A program made the translations under genes and the position numbers. 64,000 nucleotides of DNA. Origin: Roseiarcus sp963833955. Lineage in GTDB: Bacteria > Pseudomonadota > Alphaproteobacteria > Rhizobiales > Beijerinckiaceae. Below, piece by piece: positions 44,559 to 52,849 of this stretch; within the stretch, counting starts at the first letter, position 1; every line of letters begins with the position of its first letter. The notes under the pieces were generated by a model. That model made no database searches and had not been told where the DNA came from. It was given only the letters and a program-made list of their open reading frames with translations. The stretch lies in contig CAWHZY010000017.1 in the NCBI GenBank assembly GCA_963833955.1, positions 62,001 to 126,000 of the forward strand, given 5' to 3'.

Positions 44559-45188
44559 CTAAACCCTGGTCCGCGCCGCTTCGACGATCCGCAGCGCCTC
44601 GGCCGTGGCGGCTTCAATTCCGAGATGAGTCGTGTCCAACGTCACCGCATCGTCTGCCGGGCGCAGCGGCGCCACGGACCGGTTGGAGTCGCGGGCGTCG
44701 CGGCGGATGATGTCGGCCAATATCGCGTTGTAGTCAGCCCTTTCGCCGTGCTGGACCAACTCGAGCGCGCGCCGCTGCGCCCGCGCCGCCGCGCTGGCGG
44801 TGACGAAGATCTTCACGTCCGCGTCGGGACAAATGACCGTGCCAATGTCCCGCCCGTCGAGCACCGCGCCGCCCGCCCGCGCCGCGAAGGCGCGCTGCGC
44901 CTCGATCAGCGCCGCGCGGACAAGCGGCATTGCGGCGACGACGGAGGCGGCCTCGCCCATTTGGCGCTTGCGCAGGGCCGCGTCGTTGAAATCGATCAGC
45001 CCCAGTCCCCGGGCGACCGCAACCGCCGCGGCTTCGTCGTAAAGGCTTCGGTCCTCCGCAATCAAGGCGGCGGCGGTCGCGCGGTAGAGCAGCCCGGTGT
45101 CAAGATGAGGCAGCCGATAATGCGCGGCGATTCGGCGCGCGATGGTGCCTTTGCCCGAAGCCGCGGGCCCGTCGATGGCGATGATCAT
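44559..45188 (-). CDS. cmk: Cytidylate kinase
   Basis: Phosphorylates CMP/dCMP to the diphosphate. 209 residues from ATG 45188: P-loop IAIDGPAASGKGTIARRIA, LDTGLLYRATA, the DGRDIGTVICPDADVKIFVT stretch and RDSNRSVAPLRPADDAVTLD. The frame is open further upstream but without cytidylate kinase character, so the internal start is preferred. The usual alphaproteobacterial neighbours aroA and rpsA are not here. Confidence 0.95.
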   Translation of the reverse strand: MIIAIDGPAASGKGTIARRIAAHYRLPHLDTGLLYRATAAALIAEDRSLYDEAAAVAVARGLGLIDFNDAALRKRQMGEAASVVAAMPLVRAALIEAQRAFAARAGGAVLDGRDIGTVICPDADVKIFVTASAAARAQRRALELVQHGERADYNAILADIIRRDARDSNRSVAPLRPADDAVTLDTTHLGIEAATAEALRIVEAARTRV

Positions 45189-45562
45189 GCGCGAGCCGCT
45201 TCTCCAGGCTCTCCGGCCTGAATGGCGCTCATAGAGCGGGGCAAGGCGGCTGTCGAGACGGCAAACGGGCCAGCTTGATCGGAGACATCGCCCGGTGGAG
45301 CGATTTCGACGCAACCAATTGAAGACACTGGTATTTGAGCCGGAAGACGGCGTCGCTCGCGACGGTTCCAGCCCGGCGGCCGGTCGCCTCGACCGCAAGC
45401 CATGCGGCTTAACCCTAATAGCTTAAATTAAACGTAAAACTTCTTGACCCTTCGCCAACCAGCCTGTTATCACAGACTATGACCGGTCTTTTGATGCGGC
45501 TGGTTGGAACACGCTGCAACGCGTCGGATTTGGCGCGCATTTCCAAGGGAAGGGACTCCATC

Positions 45563-46429
45563 GTGAAACATAGAATGGCCTTCGGGGCGGCCGCGATTGC
45601 GGCTGTCGTGACCATGCCCGCGTTTGCAGGCAACCTCGTCACCAACGGCAGCTTTGAGGACAATTTCGGAGCGGGTCAGTTCAACCAGGCGCTGCCGGGC
45701 TCGGCCGGGGGCCAAAACGCCAATCATCCCGGAACCACAGCGGACGGCTGGACCGTCATCGGGACCGATTCCAGCTTTCCGGACGGTTATGCGTTCGTCT
45801 TCAAGAACAACGACAGCTTCACGATGTCGAACGGCCATGTCGGCCCGGCTTCGGGGAGCGCGAACCCGAGCGGCTTCAACACGTTGCCGCTGTGGGGCAA
45901 TTCGCGCGACGCCAGCCCTGACGGGAACTATTTCTACGGGGTCGATTCGACCTATCACCCGTCGGCGCTCACACAGGAAATCGGCGACCTCGTCGTCGGC
46001 CATACCTACACGCTCACCTTCGACTATGCCGCCGCGCAGCAGTTCGATTACAACGGCAACACGATAGACATGTGGGATGTCACGCTGGGAGGCCAGACCA
46101 TCGCCACAACGCACATCGATCTTCCGAGCCACCGGTTCTCTGGCTGGGAGACCGAGTTGGTGACGTTCACCTATGACGGCGGGGGTCAGAACCCCGGCCT
46201 CCTGTCATTCGTCAACAACGGGATGGGCGGTTGCAATGCCGACTTCAAGAACTGTGCGCCGATTAACCCGGCCGCCAGCGGCGGACCGCCATTCTCGCTG
46301 CTCGACGGCGTATCGCTGACCGGTTCGGCGCCTGAGCCGTCGACCTGGGCGATGATGTTCATCGGCTTCGCCGGCCTCGCTTACGTGGGTTTCCGAAACC
46401 GCCGTCGATCGGCGATTTCCATCGCGTGA
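45563..46429 (+). CDS. Secreted protein with PEPxxWA-CTERM sorting signal
   Basis: Exported protein of about 288 residues. A signal peptide (AFGAAAIAAVVTMPAFA) precedes NLVTNGSFEDNFGAG, the start of a beta-sandwich resembling carbohydrate-binding-like domains of exported PEP-CTERM proteins. The C-terminus is APEPSTWAMMFIGFAGLAYV plus an Arg cluster: sorting motif, transmembrane helix and basic tail. Such proteins are processed by an exosortase/EpsH-type system; none is in this window. The start is GTG 45563 or ATG 45575. A terminator-like hairpin follows it. Confidence 0.85.
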   Translation: MKHRMAFGAAAIAAVVTMPAFAGNLVTNGSFEDNFGAGQFNQALPGSAGGQNANHPGTTADGWTVIGTDSSFPDGYAFVFKNNDSFTMSNGHVGPASGSANPSGFNTLPLWGNSRDASPDGNYFYGVDSTYHPSALTQEIGDLVVGHTYTLTFDYAAAQQFDYNGNTIDMWDVTLGGQTIATTHIDLPSHRFSGWETELVTFTYDGGGQNPGLLSFVNNGMGGCNADFKNCAPINPAASGGPPFSLLDGVSLTGSAPEPSTWAMMFIGFAGLAYVGFRNRRRSAISIA

Positions 46430-46458
46430 ACACGTCGACGTAACCCTGAGAGACAAAA

Positions 46459-46490
46459 AGCCATGCCGCTCGCTTGCGAGCGGCATGGCT
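46459..46490. terminator. Perfect 15-base-stem hairpin after the PEP-CTERM gene
   Basis: AGCCATGCCGCTCGC (46459-46473), TT loop, GCGAGCGGCATGGCT (46476-46490). It is preceded by a run of five A, so the U tract lies on the minus-strand transcript; on the plus strand the tail is GCTTATC. It lies 30 bases past the PEP-CTERM stop and 60 bases before the desaturase-like gene and probably ends the former transcript. Confidence 0.65.
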
Positions 46491-46550
46491 GCTTATCGCG
46501 TCCCAATTATCGTCTCGACGGCGCCACCTACGGTCGAACGGACGTAACCC

Positions 46551-47408
46551 ATGGCTACTGACCCCACCCGAGACCTGTTCGTGCTGGTTTACGCGGCGGC
46601 GCGGCTCGGCGTCTGGCTGGCCGTATTCGCGGCGATCTTCGTGCCGATCGAGCGTGTCTTCGCGCTGCATAGCCAGAAGATCTTCCGTAAGGGGATCGCC
46701 GTCGACCTTGGCTATTACTTTCTCACGGGCCTCCTGCCTGGCCTCATTCTCGCCGCGCCGGTTTCCTTGGCTGTGCTTGGGATTCATCACTTTATCCCTG
46801 GCCGCGCCCTGGCCACGATCGCCGCCTGGCCGATTTGGCTCAAGGCCTGCGCAACGATGATGGTGGGCGAGACCGCCTATTACTGGGCGCATCGCTTGAG
46901 CCACCAGATTCCGTTCCTGTGGCGTTTTCACGCCGTCCATCACAGCGCGGAGCAGCTCGATTTTCTGGTCAACACGCGCATGCATCCCGTCGATCTTGTG
47001 TGGTCGCGGATGATCATGCTGACGCCGATCTTCGCCCTGGGGCTCGCCAATCCGCTCCAATTCGGCGACGGCCTCGTTGCGACCAGCATCCTCCTCGTCG
47101 GGTCGATGTGGGGATATTTCATCCATTCCAACATCCGCTGGCGTATGGGTGCGTTCGAATGGCTTCTGACGACGCCCGCCTTTCATCACTGGCATCACAC
47201 CAACGATCGCCACCGGCGCGACTGCAACTACGCCTCGATGTTTCCCTGGCTCGACAGGATTTTCGGCACGCATCACCTGCCCCAGGCATGGCCCGAGCGT
47301 TACGGAATCGACGAGCCGATGCCCGACTCGCTCGCCGGTCAGTTTATTCATCCGCTGGCGCCGTCGCGGCCTTTGCTCCCAGCAAAGGACAACAGGGTTG
47401 CGCAGTGA
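46551..47408 (+). CDS. Sterol desaturase / fatty acid hydroxylase superfamily protein
   Basis: Membrane di-iron enzyme of 285 residues. Four membrane helices are visible, and the eight-histidine signature is present as HRLSH, HAVHH (FHAVHHSAEQLDFLVNTRMH) and HHWHHTNDRH. Members hydroxylate or desaturate lipids, sterols or carotenoids. The substrate is unknown. The start ATG at 46551 was chosen because it includes the first membrane helix. Confidence 0.9.
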   Translation: MATDPTRDLFVLVYAAARLGVWLAVFAAIFVPIERVFALHSQKIFRKGIAVDLGYYFLTGLLPGLILAAPVSLAVLGIHHFIPGRALATIAAWPIWLKACATMMVGETAYYWAHRLSHQIPFLWRFHAVHHSAEQLDFLVNTRMHPVDLVWSRMIMLTPIFALGLANPLQFGDGLVATSILLVGSMWGYFIHSNIRWRMGAFEWLLTTPAFHHWHHTNDRHRRDCNYASMFPWLDRIFGTHHLPQAWPERYGIDEPMPDSLAGQFIHPLAPSRPLLPAKDNRVAQ

Positions 47409-47596
47409 CGCCGTCGGCCGCGGCCGTTCGTCCTGCCGCTCCGGTGACCGCCGCGATTTGAGTTGCTGTCGCGCTCCATCGGACGCCGACAGCGGCCCTT
47501 CGGCTTGTGCCGGCGCCGGCGCGCGCGTATTCATCGAAACCATCGAACGGCAAGCACCTGGCGACGCCAACGCCTTGCAGCCGCTGCGGGAGGGCG

Positions 47597-48814
47597 ATGA
47601 TGGACCTTACGTCACAGCAGAGGATGACCATCCTCGCCGCATTTCTCGGCTGGATGCTCGACGCCTTCGACTTCTTCCTTCTGACCTTTTTGCTCAAGGA
47701 CATCGCCAAGGAGTTCGGCGTCGAGGTGCCGGCGGTGGCGTACGCGCTCTTCCTGACGCTCGCGATGCGGTTTGTCGGCGCGTTCATCTTCGGCCGGCTC
47801 GGCGACCTCTGGGGCCGGAAGCCGGCGCTGATGCTGGACATTCTCTGCTATTCGATCCTCGGCGCGCTCGCCGCGTTCTCGCCGAACCTCACGATCTTTC
47901 TCATCCTGCGCGCGCTGTTCGGCATCGCCATGGGCGGGGAGTGGGGCCTTGGCAGTTCGCTCGCGATGGAATCCATTCCGCCGCAGGCGCGCGGGCTGGT
48001 GTCCGGCATTCTGCAATGCGGCTACCCCACCGGCTTCCTGCTTGCCGCAATCGCCTATGGCCTCATCTACGGCCGGACATTCGGCGACTACACGGTCGGC
48101 TGGCGGGCGATGTTCCTGCTCAGCGTCCTGCCTGCCTTCCTCGTGCTGTTCATCCGCAGCGGCGTTCCGGAATCGCCCGCCTTCGAAGCGTCGAAGGCGC
48201 ATGCGAAGCCCCCGTTATGGGAGACGATCAAGGCGCACCGAGGATTGGCGCTCTACATGGTCGTCTTGATGATGTGCTTCAATCTGTTCAGCCACGGGAC
48301 GCAGGACCTCTATCCGACCTTCCTGCAGAAGCAGCATAATTTCGACCCCACTACGGTCAGCTGGATTGTCATCGTCGCCAATCTCGGCGCGATCGCCGGC
48401 GGCCTCATCTTCGGCCACCTGTCGGAGAAGATCGGCCGCGTCAACGCGATCACCATCGCCGCGCTCATCGCGCTGCCGGCGCTTCCGTTATGGGCGTTCG
48501 CCTCGACCCCGATTCTGCTCGCGCTCGGCGCCTTCATCATGCAGATCGCGGTGCAGGGCGCGTGGGGCGTCATTCCGGTCCATCTCAACGAATTGTCGCC
48601 GGGCGCGGCGCGCGCGACAATTCCGGCCTTCGTCTATCAGGCCGGTAATTTCCTCGCCTCCTATAACGGTCCGTTTCAGGCGCAGATCGCCCAGGCGAAC
48701 GGCGGCAATTACGGTTTGGCGCTCGCGCTGGTGGCCGGCGTGGTCGCGGTCGCGATCGTGGTCGTGATCCGCTTCAGCCCGGAGCGGCGCGGCGAGCTCT
48801 TGAAGGCGCACTAG
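47597..48814 (+). CDS. MFS transporter, sialate/lactate (SHS/JEN-like) type
   Basis: Twelve-helix major facilitator of about 405 residues. The ATG at 47597 (ATGATG) follows GGGAGGGCG. Motifs: FLGWMLDAFDFFLLTFLLKD, GRLGDLWGRKPALML, GGEWGLGSSLAMESIPPQAR, LQCGYPTGFLLAA and GHLSEKIGRVNA. The closest characterised group is the sialate:H+ symporter family, which includes lactate/pyruvate carriers. The substrate is inferred to be a small organic acid. It stands alone. Confidence 0.88.
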   Translation: MMDLTSQQRMTILAAFLGWMLDAFDFFLLTFLLKDIAKEFGVEVPAVAYALFLTLAMRFVGAFIFGRLGDLWGRKPALMLDILCYSILGALAAFSPNLTIFLILRALFGIAMGGEWGLGSSLAMESIPPQARGLVSGILQCGYPTGFLLAAIAYGLIYGRTFGDYTVGWRAMFLLSVLPAFLVLFIRSGVPESPAFEASKAHAKPPLWETIKAHRGLALYMVVLMMCFNLFSHGTQDLYPTFLQKQHNFDPTTVSWIVIVANLGAIAGGLIFGHLSEKIGRVNAITIAALIALPALPLWAFASTPILLALGAFIMQIAVQGAWGVIPVHLNELSPGAARATIPAFVYQAGNFLASYNGPFQAQIAQANGGNYGLALALVAGVVAVAIVVVIRFSPERRGELLKAH

Positions 48815-49142
48815 GTTCGCCGGCACTCCTATAGATCCGCAATTTTGCTCGCGACTGTTTCTTTTCAGAGGCTTAAGCTCGTTTTTTTGCAACCCGCGCC
48901 GTCAGTACGCGGATTCGGCTCAACCCGCTAACATACCATTTTAGATCGTTATAAATAAGAACGAGGAAGTCCGTCGGCGCCCCCGGTGCGGGGCCTCATG
49001 GGCGACAAGAAAGACATGTCTTTCCCACTAGATCTGGAAGCGCCAAGGGGAACATTTCGGCCCCCAGAGCGGTTCATGAAGCGCGAGGAGGGAGCGCGCC
49101 GGCGACACCGGCGCCTTCCGCCAAATTCCGATGGAGGTTTTT
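48815..49142. other. Spacer before the glycine-zipper gene
   Basis: A 328-base gap without a gene. It holds an AT-rich stretch with TATAAAT at about 48953 (promoter-like) and a perfect 16-base palindrome GAAAGACATGTCTTTC at 49009-49024. Both would fit control of the gene at 49143; the functional reading is a guess. Confidence 0.4.
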
Positions 49143-49391
49143 ATGTCTCGATGGATGCTTGCGGCCGCGACCGCAACACTGATCTGCGCCTCGTCTTCAG
49201 CAGCGCTCGCCGACCAAGCTGGAGCGGTGACGGGAGGGGTCGCTGGCGCGGTCGGCGGAGCGGTGGTGGGCGGTCCAATCGGCGCCGTCGTGGGCGGGGT
49301 GGGCGGCGCGGCCATCGGCAACTCGATGACCAACCATCACCGTTACTATCGGCACTCGTATTACAATCACCACTACTACCATCACTACTAG
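49143..49391 (+). CDS. Small glycine-zipper exported protein
   Basis: An 82-residue protein. ATG 49143 has GGAGG well placed. The signal peptide is WMLAAATATLICASSSAALA. The mature part is a glycine zipper (GAVTGGVAGAVGGAVVGGP, then GAVVGGVGGAAIG) with a His/Tyr-rich C-terminus (YRHSYYNHHYYHHY) that could bind metal. Similar small proteins occur in many Hyphomicrobiales. A role in the envelope is likely; the exact function is unknown. Confidence 0.82.
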   Translation: MSRWMLAAATATLICASSSAALADQAGAVTGGVAGAVGGAVVGGPIGAVVGGVGGAAIGNSMTNHHRYYRHSYYNHHYYHHY

Positions 49392-49444
49392 GTAGTTAGT
49401 CGTTGCTTAAGCCGCCGCCCGCCGCCATGACGCTCGGGGAGCCC

Positions 49445-49951
49445 TTATTTCGCTAGGCTCGCGATATAAGCGCCGAGATCCTTGGCTTCGTCGCGCGATA
49501 GCTGCATGTCTGGCATCTTCGGATGCGGATCCATCAAGAACTGCGCGATTTTACCACCATCGAATCCCGGCTTCCGCGCAATCGTCGCGAAAGGTGGGGC
49601 GGCGTCAGAACCGCCCCTCTGATCGTTGGCGACGATATGACAGGACGCGCACCAGTGCCGGGCCAGCTTCTCTCCACGAGCCGGCTGGGCTGGCGCAGCC
49701 GCCGCGGTTGAAGCCCAGATGATTGCTACGGCGAACCCGGCGAGCCCCCTAAGGACCTCGACCCGTTGATATTGCGAGTTCTCACCGCCGAAGCCCAAGT
49801 GCAATGCTCCAACGCTGACCGTGGTGCGAACCGCGCAGCATTGGCGTACCTCATAACGCGGGTCAAGCCTGAGCCGCGGGCAAGAGACAAATCTCCTTTC
49901 AACGCCGTGTGTGAAAGTGCCGAGCGCGACGGGGCTGAAAGCGAGGAGCAT
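49445..49951 (-). CDS. Cytochrome c, class I, small exported
   Basis: Monohaem cytochrome c. The haem motif is WCASCH, followed by the Met ligand candidate in KMPDMQLSRDEAKDLGAYI. A signal peptide (LAGFAVAIIWASTAAAA) precedes the domain. The true start is uncertain: the frame is open to 49951 with no good site, and a TTG near 49807 is another option. The domain itself is about 85 residues. It may serve an unidentified periplasmic electron-transfer step. Confidence 0.75.
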   Translation of the reverse strand: MLLAFSPVALGTFTHGVERRFVSCPRLRLDPRYEVRQCCAVRTTVSVGALHLGFGGENSQYQRVEVLRGLAGFAVAIIWASTAAAAPAQPARGEKLARHWCASCHIVANDQRGGSDAAPPFATIARKPGFDGGKIAQFLMDPHPKMPDMQLSRDEAKDLGAYIASLAK

Positions 49952-50123
49952 CTAAACTTGCGGGACACCCAGCGAGGGCTCGATACGCCCTCGCGGGAGA
50001 GGTTGTCGCGGTAGAATTCTCGCGGTCGAGAAAACCCGGGAGACGCGGCGGCCTGGGGCCTGTGCTGCAAGCCCTCCAACCCGGGTCGCCGCGATCGCTC
50101 GCGGGCTTAGTCGTTCGCCGACG

Positions 50124-50642
50124 TTATTCCGCGGCCGCGGCCCGCCTCGGCAGCACCCAGTTCGGCCGCGCGAAGTGGCATGTGTAGCCGTTCGGATAGC
50201 GCTCGAGATAATCCTGATGCTCGGGCTCCGCCTGCCAGAACGGGCCGGCCGGCGCGACTTCCGTCACCACCTTGCCTGGCCATAGGCCCGACGCCTCGAC
50301 ATCCGCGATGGTGTCCAGCGCCACACGTTTCTGCTCGTCACTGGTGAAGAAGATCGCCGAGCGATAGCTCGCGCCGACGTCGTTGCCCTGCCGGTTTCGG
50401 GTCGTCGGGTCATGGATCTGAAAGAACAGCTCGAGCAGCTTGCGGTAGCTGGTCTGGGCGGAATCGAAAATGATTTCGATCGCCTCGGCGTGATTGCCGT
50501 GGTTGCGGTAGGTCGCGTTGGGGACCTCGCCGCCTGTATAGCCGACTCGCGTCGAGATCACGCCCGGATAGCGGCGAATCAAATCCTGCATGCCCCAGAA
50601 ACATCCACCTGCGAGAACCGCCCGCTCCGTTGAACCTGCCAT
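50124..50642 (-). CDS. msrA: Peptide-methionine (S)-S-oxide reductase
   Basis: Repairs oxidised methionine. The active site is AGGCFWGMQDLI with the catalytic Cys in GCFWG. Also visible are VGYTGGEVPNATYRNHGNH, HDPTTRNRQGNDVGASYRSA and PEHQDYLERYPNGYTCHF. 172 residues from ATG 50642 (GGAGGCAG upstream). It lies downstream of accD on the same strand, where folC is normally expected. Confidence 0.95.
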   Translation of the reverse strand: MAGSTERAVLAGGCFWGMQDLIRRYPGVISTRVGYTGGEVPNATYRNHGNHAEAIEIIFDSAQTSYRKLLELFFQIHDPTTRNRQGNDVGASYRSAIFFTSDEQKRVALDTIADVEASGLWPGKVVTEVAPAGPFWQAEPEHQDYLERYPNGYTCHFARPNWVLPRRAAAAE

Positions 50643-50772
50643 GACGCTGCCTCCTGTTGAGACCGGTTCCATTGCGCCCCGAACCGGGCGCGAGTGTGCT
50701 ACCGCCGCTTTAGATAGTCATCCGTGCGGAAAACAAAACGGGGCGGCCGGTCGAACCGCCAACCCGCTTCGC

Positions 50773-51636
50773 TCAGGCGGCTTTCGCCGCGGGGGCGTGG
50801 GTGAGCAGCCGACAGAGGCGCGCAAGCGTCTCCCGCTGCTTTGACCGCGGCACGACCATATCGACCATTCCGTGGTCGCGCAGGTATTCGGCGCGCTGGA
50901 AGCCTTCGGGCAGGCGCTCGCGAATGGTCTGCTCGATCACGCGGGCGCCGGCAAAGCCGATCACCGCGCCGGGCTCGGCGATATGCACATCGCCCAGCAT
51001 GGCGTAGGACGCGGTCACGCCGCCCGTGGTCGGGTTGGTCAGGATGACGATATAGGGAAGCTTCGCCGCCCGCAGACGTCGAACGGCGACCGTGGTGCGG
51101 ACCATCTGCGCCAGGGCGAACATGCCTTCCTGCATGCGCGCGCCGCCTGAGGTGGTGAAAATGAGAAAGGGGGTCGCGCGCTCGATCGCGGCCGTGATGC
51201 CGGCGACGATCGCCTCCCCGGCCGCGAGCCCGAGCGTTCCGCCCTGGAAGGCAAAGTCTTGCATGGCGACGGTGACGTCCTGCCCCTCGAGCTTGCCGAA
51301 TGCGACGGTGACCGCATCCGCCGCTCCGGTCTTGGCGCGATTTTCCTTCAACCGATCCGAATAGCGTTTGATGTCGCGAAATTTCAACGGATCGGACGGC
51401 GTTTCGGGGGTGGCGAATTCCTCGTAAGCGCCGGCGTCGAGAAGCGAGGCGAGACGGGCCTTGGGGCTGATCGGCATGTGGTAGCCGGAACCCGGGACAA
51501 CCATGAGATTGGCTTCGAGATCCTTGTGGAAGACCAGTTCGCCGCTCTCGGGGCACTTGACCCAGAGATTTTCCGGCGTGTCGCGCCGCAGCAACGAACG
51601 AATCTTCGGCGGCACGACGTTCGAGATCCAATTCAT
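50773..51636 (-). CDS. accD: Acetyl-CoA carboxylase carboxyltransferase subunit beta
   Basis: Transfers CO2 from biotin to acetyl-CoA for fatty-acid synthesis. 287 residues: N-terminus MNWISNVVPPKIRSLLRRDT with WVKCPESGELVFHKDLEAN, then VVPGSGYHMPISPKARLASL, ITAAIERATPFLIFTTSGGA and LTNPTTGGVTASYAML. The usual four-Cys zinc finger is degenerate, as in related Hyphomicrobiales. It follows trpA by 41 bases, a conserved order. Confidence 0.96.
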   Translation of the reverse strand: MNWISNVVPPKIRSLLRRDTPENLWVKCPESGELVFHKDLEANLMVVPGSGYHMPISPKARLASLLDAGAYEEFATPETPSDPLKFRDIKRYSDRLKENRAKTGAADAVTVAFGKLEGQDVTVAMQDFAFQGGTLGLAAGEAIVAGITAAIERATPFLIFTTSGGARMQEGMFALAQMVRTTVAVRRLRAAKLPYIVILTNPTTGGVTASYAMLGDVHIAEPGAVIGFAGARVIEQTIRERLPEGFQRAEYLRDHGMVDMVVPRSKQRETLARLCRLLTHAPAAKAA

Positions 51637-51677
51637 GCGCGGCTTTGGCTCCGGTTATGTCGGTCTTTGACAAACGC

Positions 51678-52502
51678 TCACTTCTGCGCGGCGCGCACGC
51701 CTTGCGCGAGTTTGCTGACAAGCTCAGTCGCCGCGACGACTGTCGACGAGGTCGCGGCTCCGCCGTCCAGCGAAAGTCTGATCGCCTCGACGATGGAGGA
51801 ACCGACCACAACGCCGTCCGCGGTCCCTGCGATCGCCCGGGCGCTTTCAGGGTTCTTGACGCCGAACCCGACGGCGATTGGCAGCTTGGTCCGCCGCTTG
51901 AGGCGCGCTACGGCTTCGCCGACCAGCTTGACGTCCGGCGCGGCGGCTCCGGTGATTCCCGTGATCGAAACGAAATAGACGAAGCCGCCGGCGTTGGCGA
52001 GAACCTCCGGCAGACGATCATCGCTCGTGGTCGGCGCCACCAGACGAACAAAAGCGAGCCCCGCTTTGCGCGTGGGCAGGCAAATCTCGTCGTCTTCCTC
52101 AGGCGGGCAATCGACGACGATCAGCCCGTCGACTCCCGCCGCCTTCGCGTCGGTCAGAAATGCTTCGACGCCGTAGATGTAAATAGGGTTGTAATAGCCC
52201 ATGAGGATGAGCGGCGTGTCCGGATCCCCGGCGCGGAATTGCTTCGCCATTCTGAGGGTCGCTGGCAGCGTCTGGTTGGCCTCGAGCGCCCGGCGGCCGG
52301 CGCCCTGGATCGCCGGACCGTCCGCGATCGGGTCGCTGAACGGCATGCCGAGTTCGACAATGTCCGCGCCGGCCGCAGGCAGGGCGGCAAGGATCGCCGA
52401 TGAGGTCTCGGTATCCGGATCGCCGGCCATGATGAAGGTCAAAAGCGCGGCCCGGCCTTCGGCTGCGACCCGTTGAAAGCGCAAATCGAGGCGTGCGGTC
52501 AT
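51678..52502 (-). CDS. trpA: Tryptophan synthase alpha chain
   Basis: Cleaves indole-3-glycerol phosphate to indole and glyceraldehyde 3-phosphate. 274 residues; catalytic Glu and Asp in VELGMPFSDPIADGPAIQ, the loop GYYNPIYIYG and phosphate-binding GFGVKNPESARAIAG. First gene of a trpA-accD pair; trpF and trpB, normally just upstream, are replaced by a divergent transporter. Confidence 0.97.
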   Translation of the reverse strand: MTARLDLRFQRVAAEGRAALLTFIMAGDPDTETSSAILAALPAAGADIVELGMPFSDPIADGPAIQGAGRRALEANQTLPATLRMAKQFRAGDPDTPLILMGYYNPIYIYGVEAFLTDAKAAGVDGLIVVDCPPEEDDEICLPTRKAGLAFVRLVAPTTSDDRLPEVLANAGGFVYFVSITGITGAAAPDVKLVGEAVARLKRRTKLPIAVGFGVKNPESARAIAGTADGVVVGSSIVEAIRLSLDGGAATSSTVVAATELVSKLAQGVRAAQK

Positions 52503-52676
52503 GGGGCGCTCGTTACCACGACGACCATCAGCGCGAAAGCATGCGATCGCAGGGCTTCGTCGCTAGCGGTTCGAAACAAGCAGCCTCTCGACTGGCGTTG
52601 GGAATTTCGATAGAGGGGGCCAACACATCATGTCAGCGGCGCTGATGATGGCGCGTTCGCTGATCCCGGGGGGACA

Positions 52677-52847
52677 ATGAAGTTCTTTCTGTTGCTTGTT
52701 CCCTGTATTATTGCGCTCTGGGTCCCGCTCTACAACTCGATCCCGCCTGTCGTTTTCGGCATCCCTTTTTTCTTCTGGTTCCAGCTCGTTCTTGTTCCGA
52801 TTTCCGCCCTCGCAATTCTCGCGGCGGACCGGGTTGGTAAGAACTGA
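52677..52847 (+). CDS. DUF3311 small membrane protein, symporter partner
   Basis: A 56-residue protein with two hydrophobic segments (FLLLVPCIIALWVPLYN and FFWFQLVLVPISALAIL), typical of DUF3311. It is missed by length filters. The start ATG follows GGGGGGACA. Proteins of this type precede sodium:solute symporters, and the symporter gene follows two bases later, so it is a likely accessory subunit. Confidence 0.85.
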   Translation: MKFFLLLVPCIIALWVPLYNSIPPVVFGIPFFFWFQLVLVPISALAILAADRVGKN

Positions 52848-52849
52848 GC

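Noticed and set aside
45190..45398. N-terminal extension of cytidylate kinase to 45398
   Set aside because: The extra 70 residues have no relation to the family and the P-loop normally lies at the very start, as it does from ATG 45188.
52561..52640. A possible tRNA, prompted by GGTTCGAAAC
   Set aside because: No matching T-arm partner, anticodon stem or acceptor stem could be built around it.
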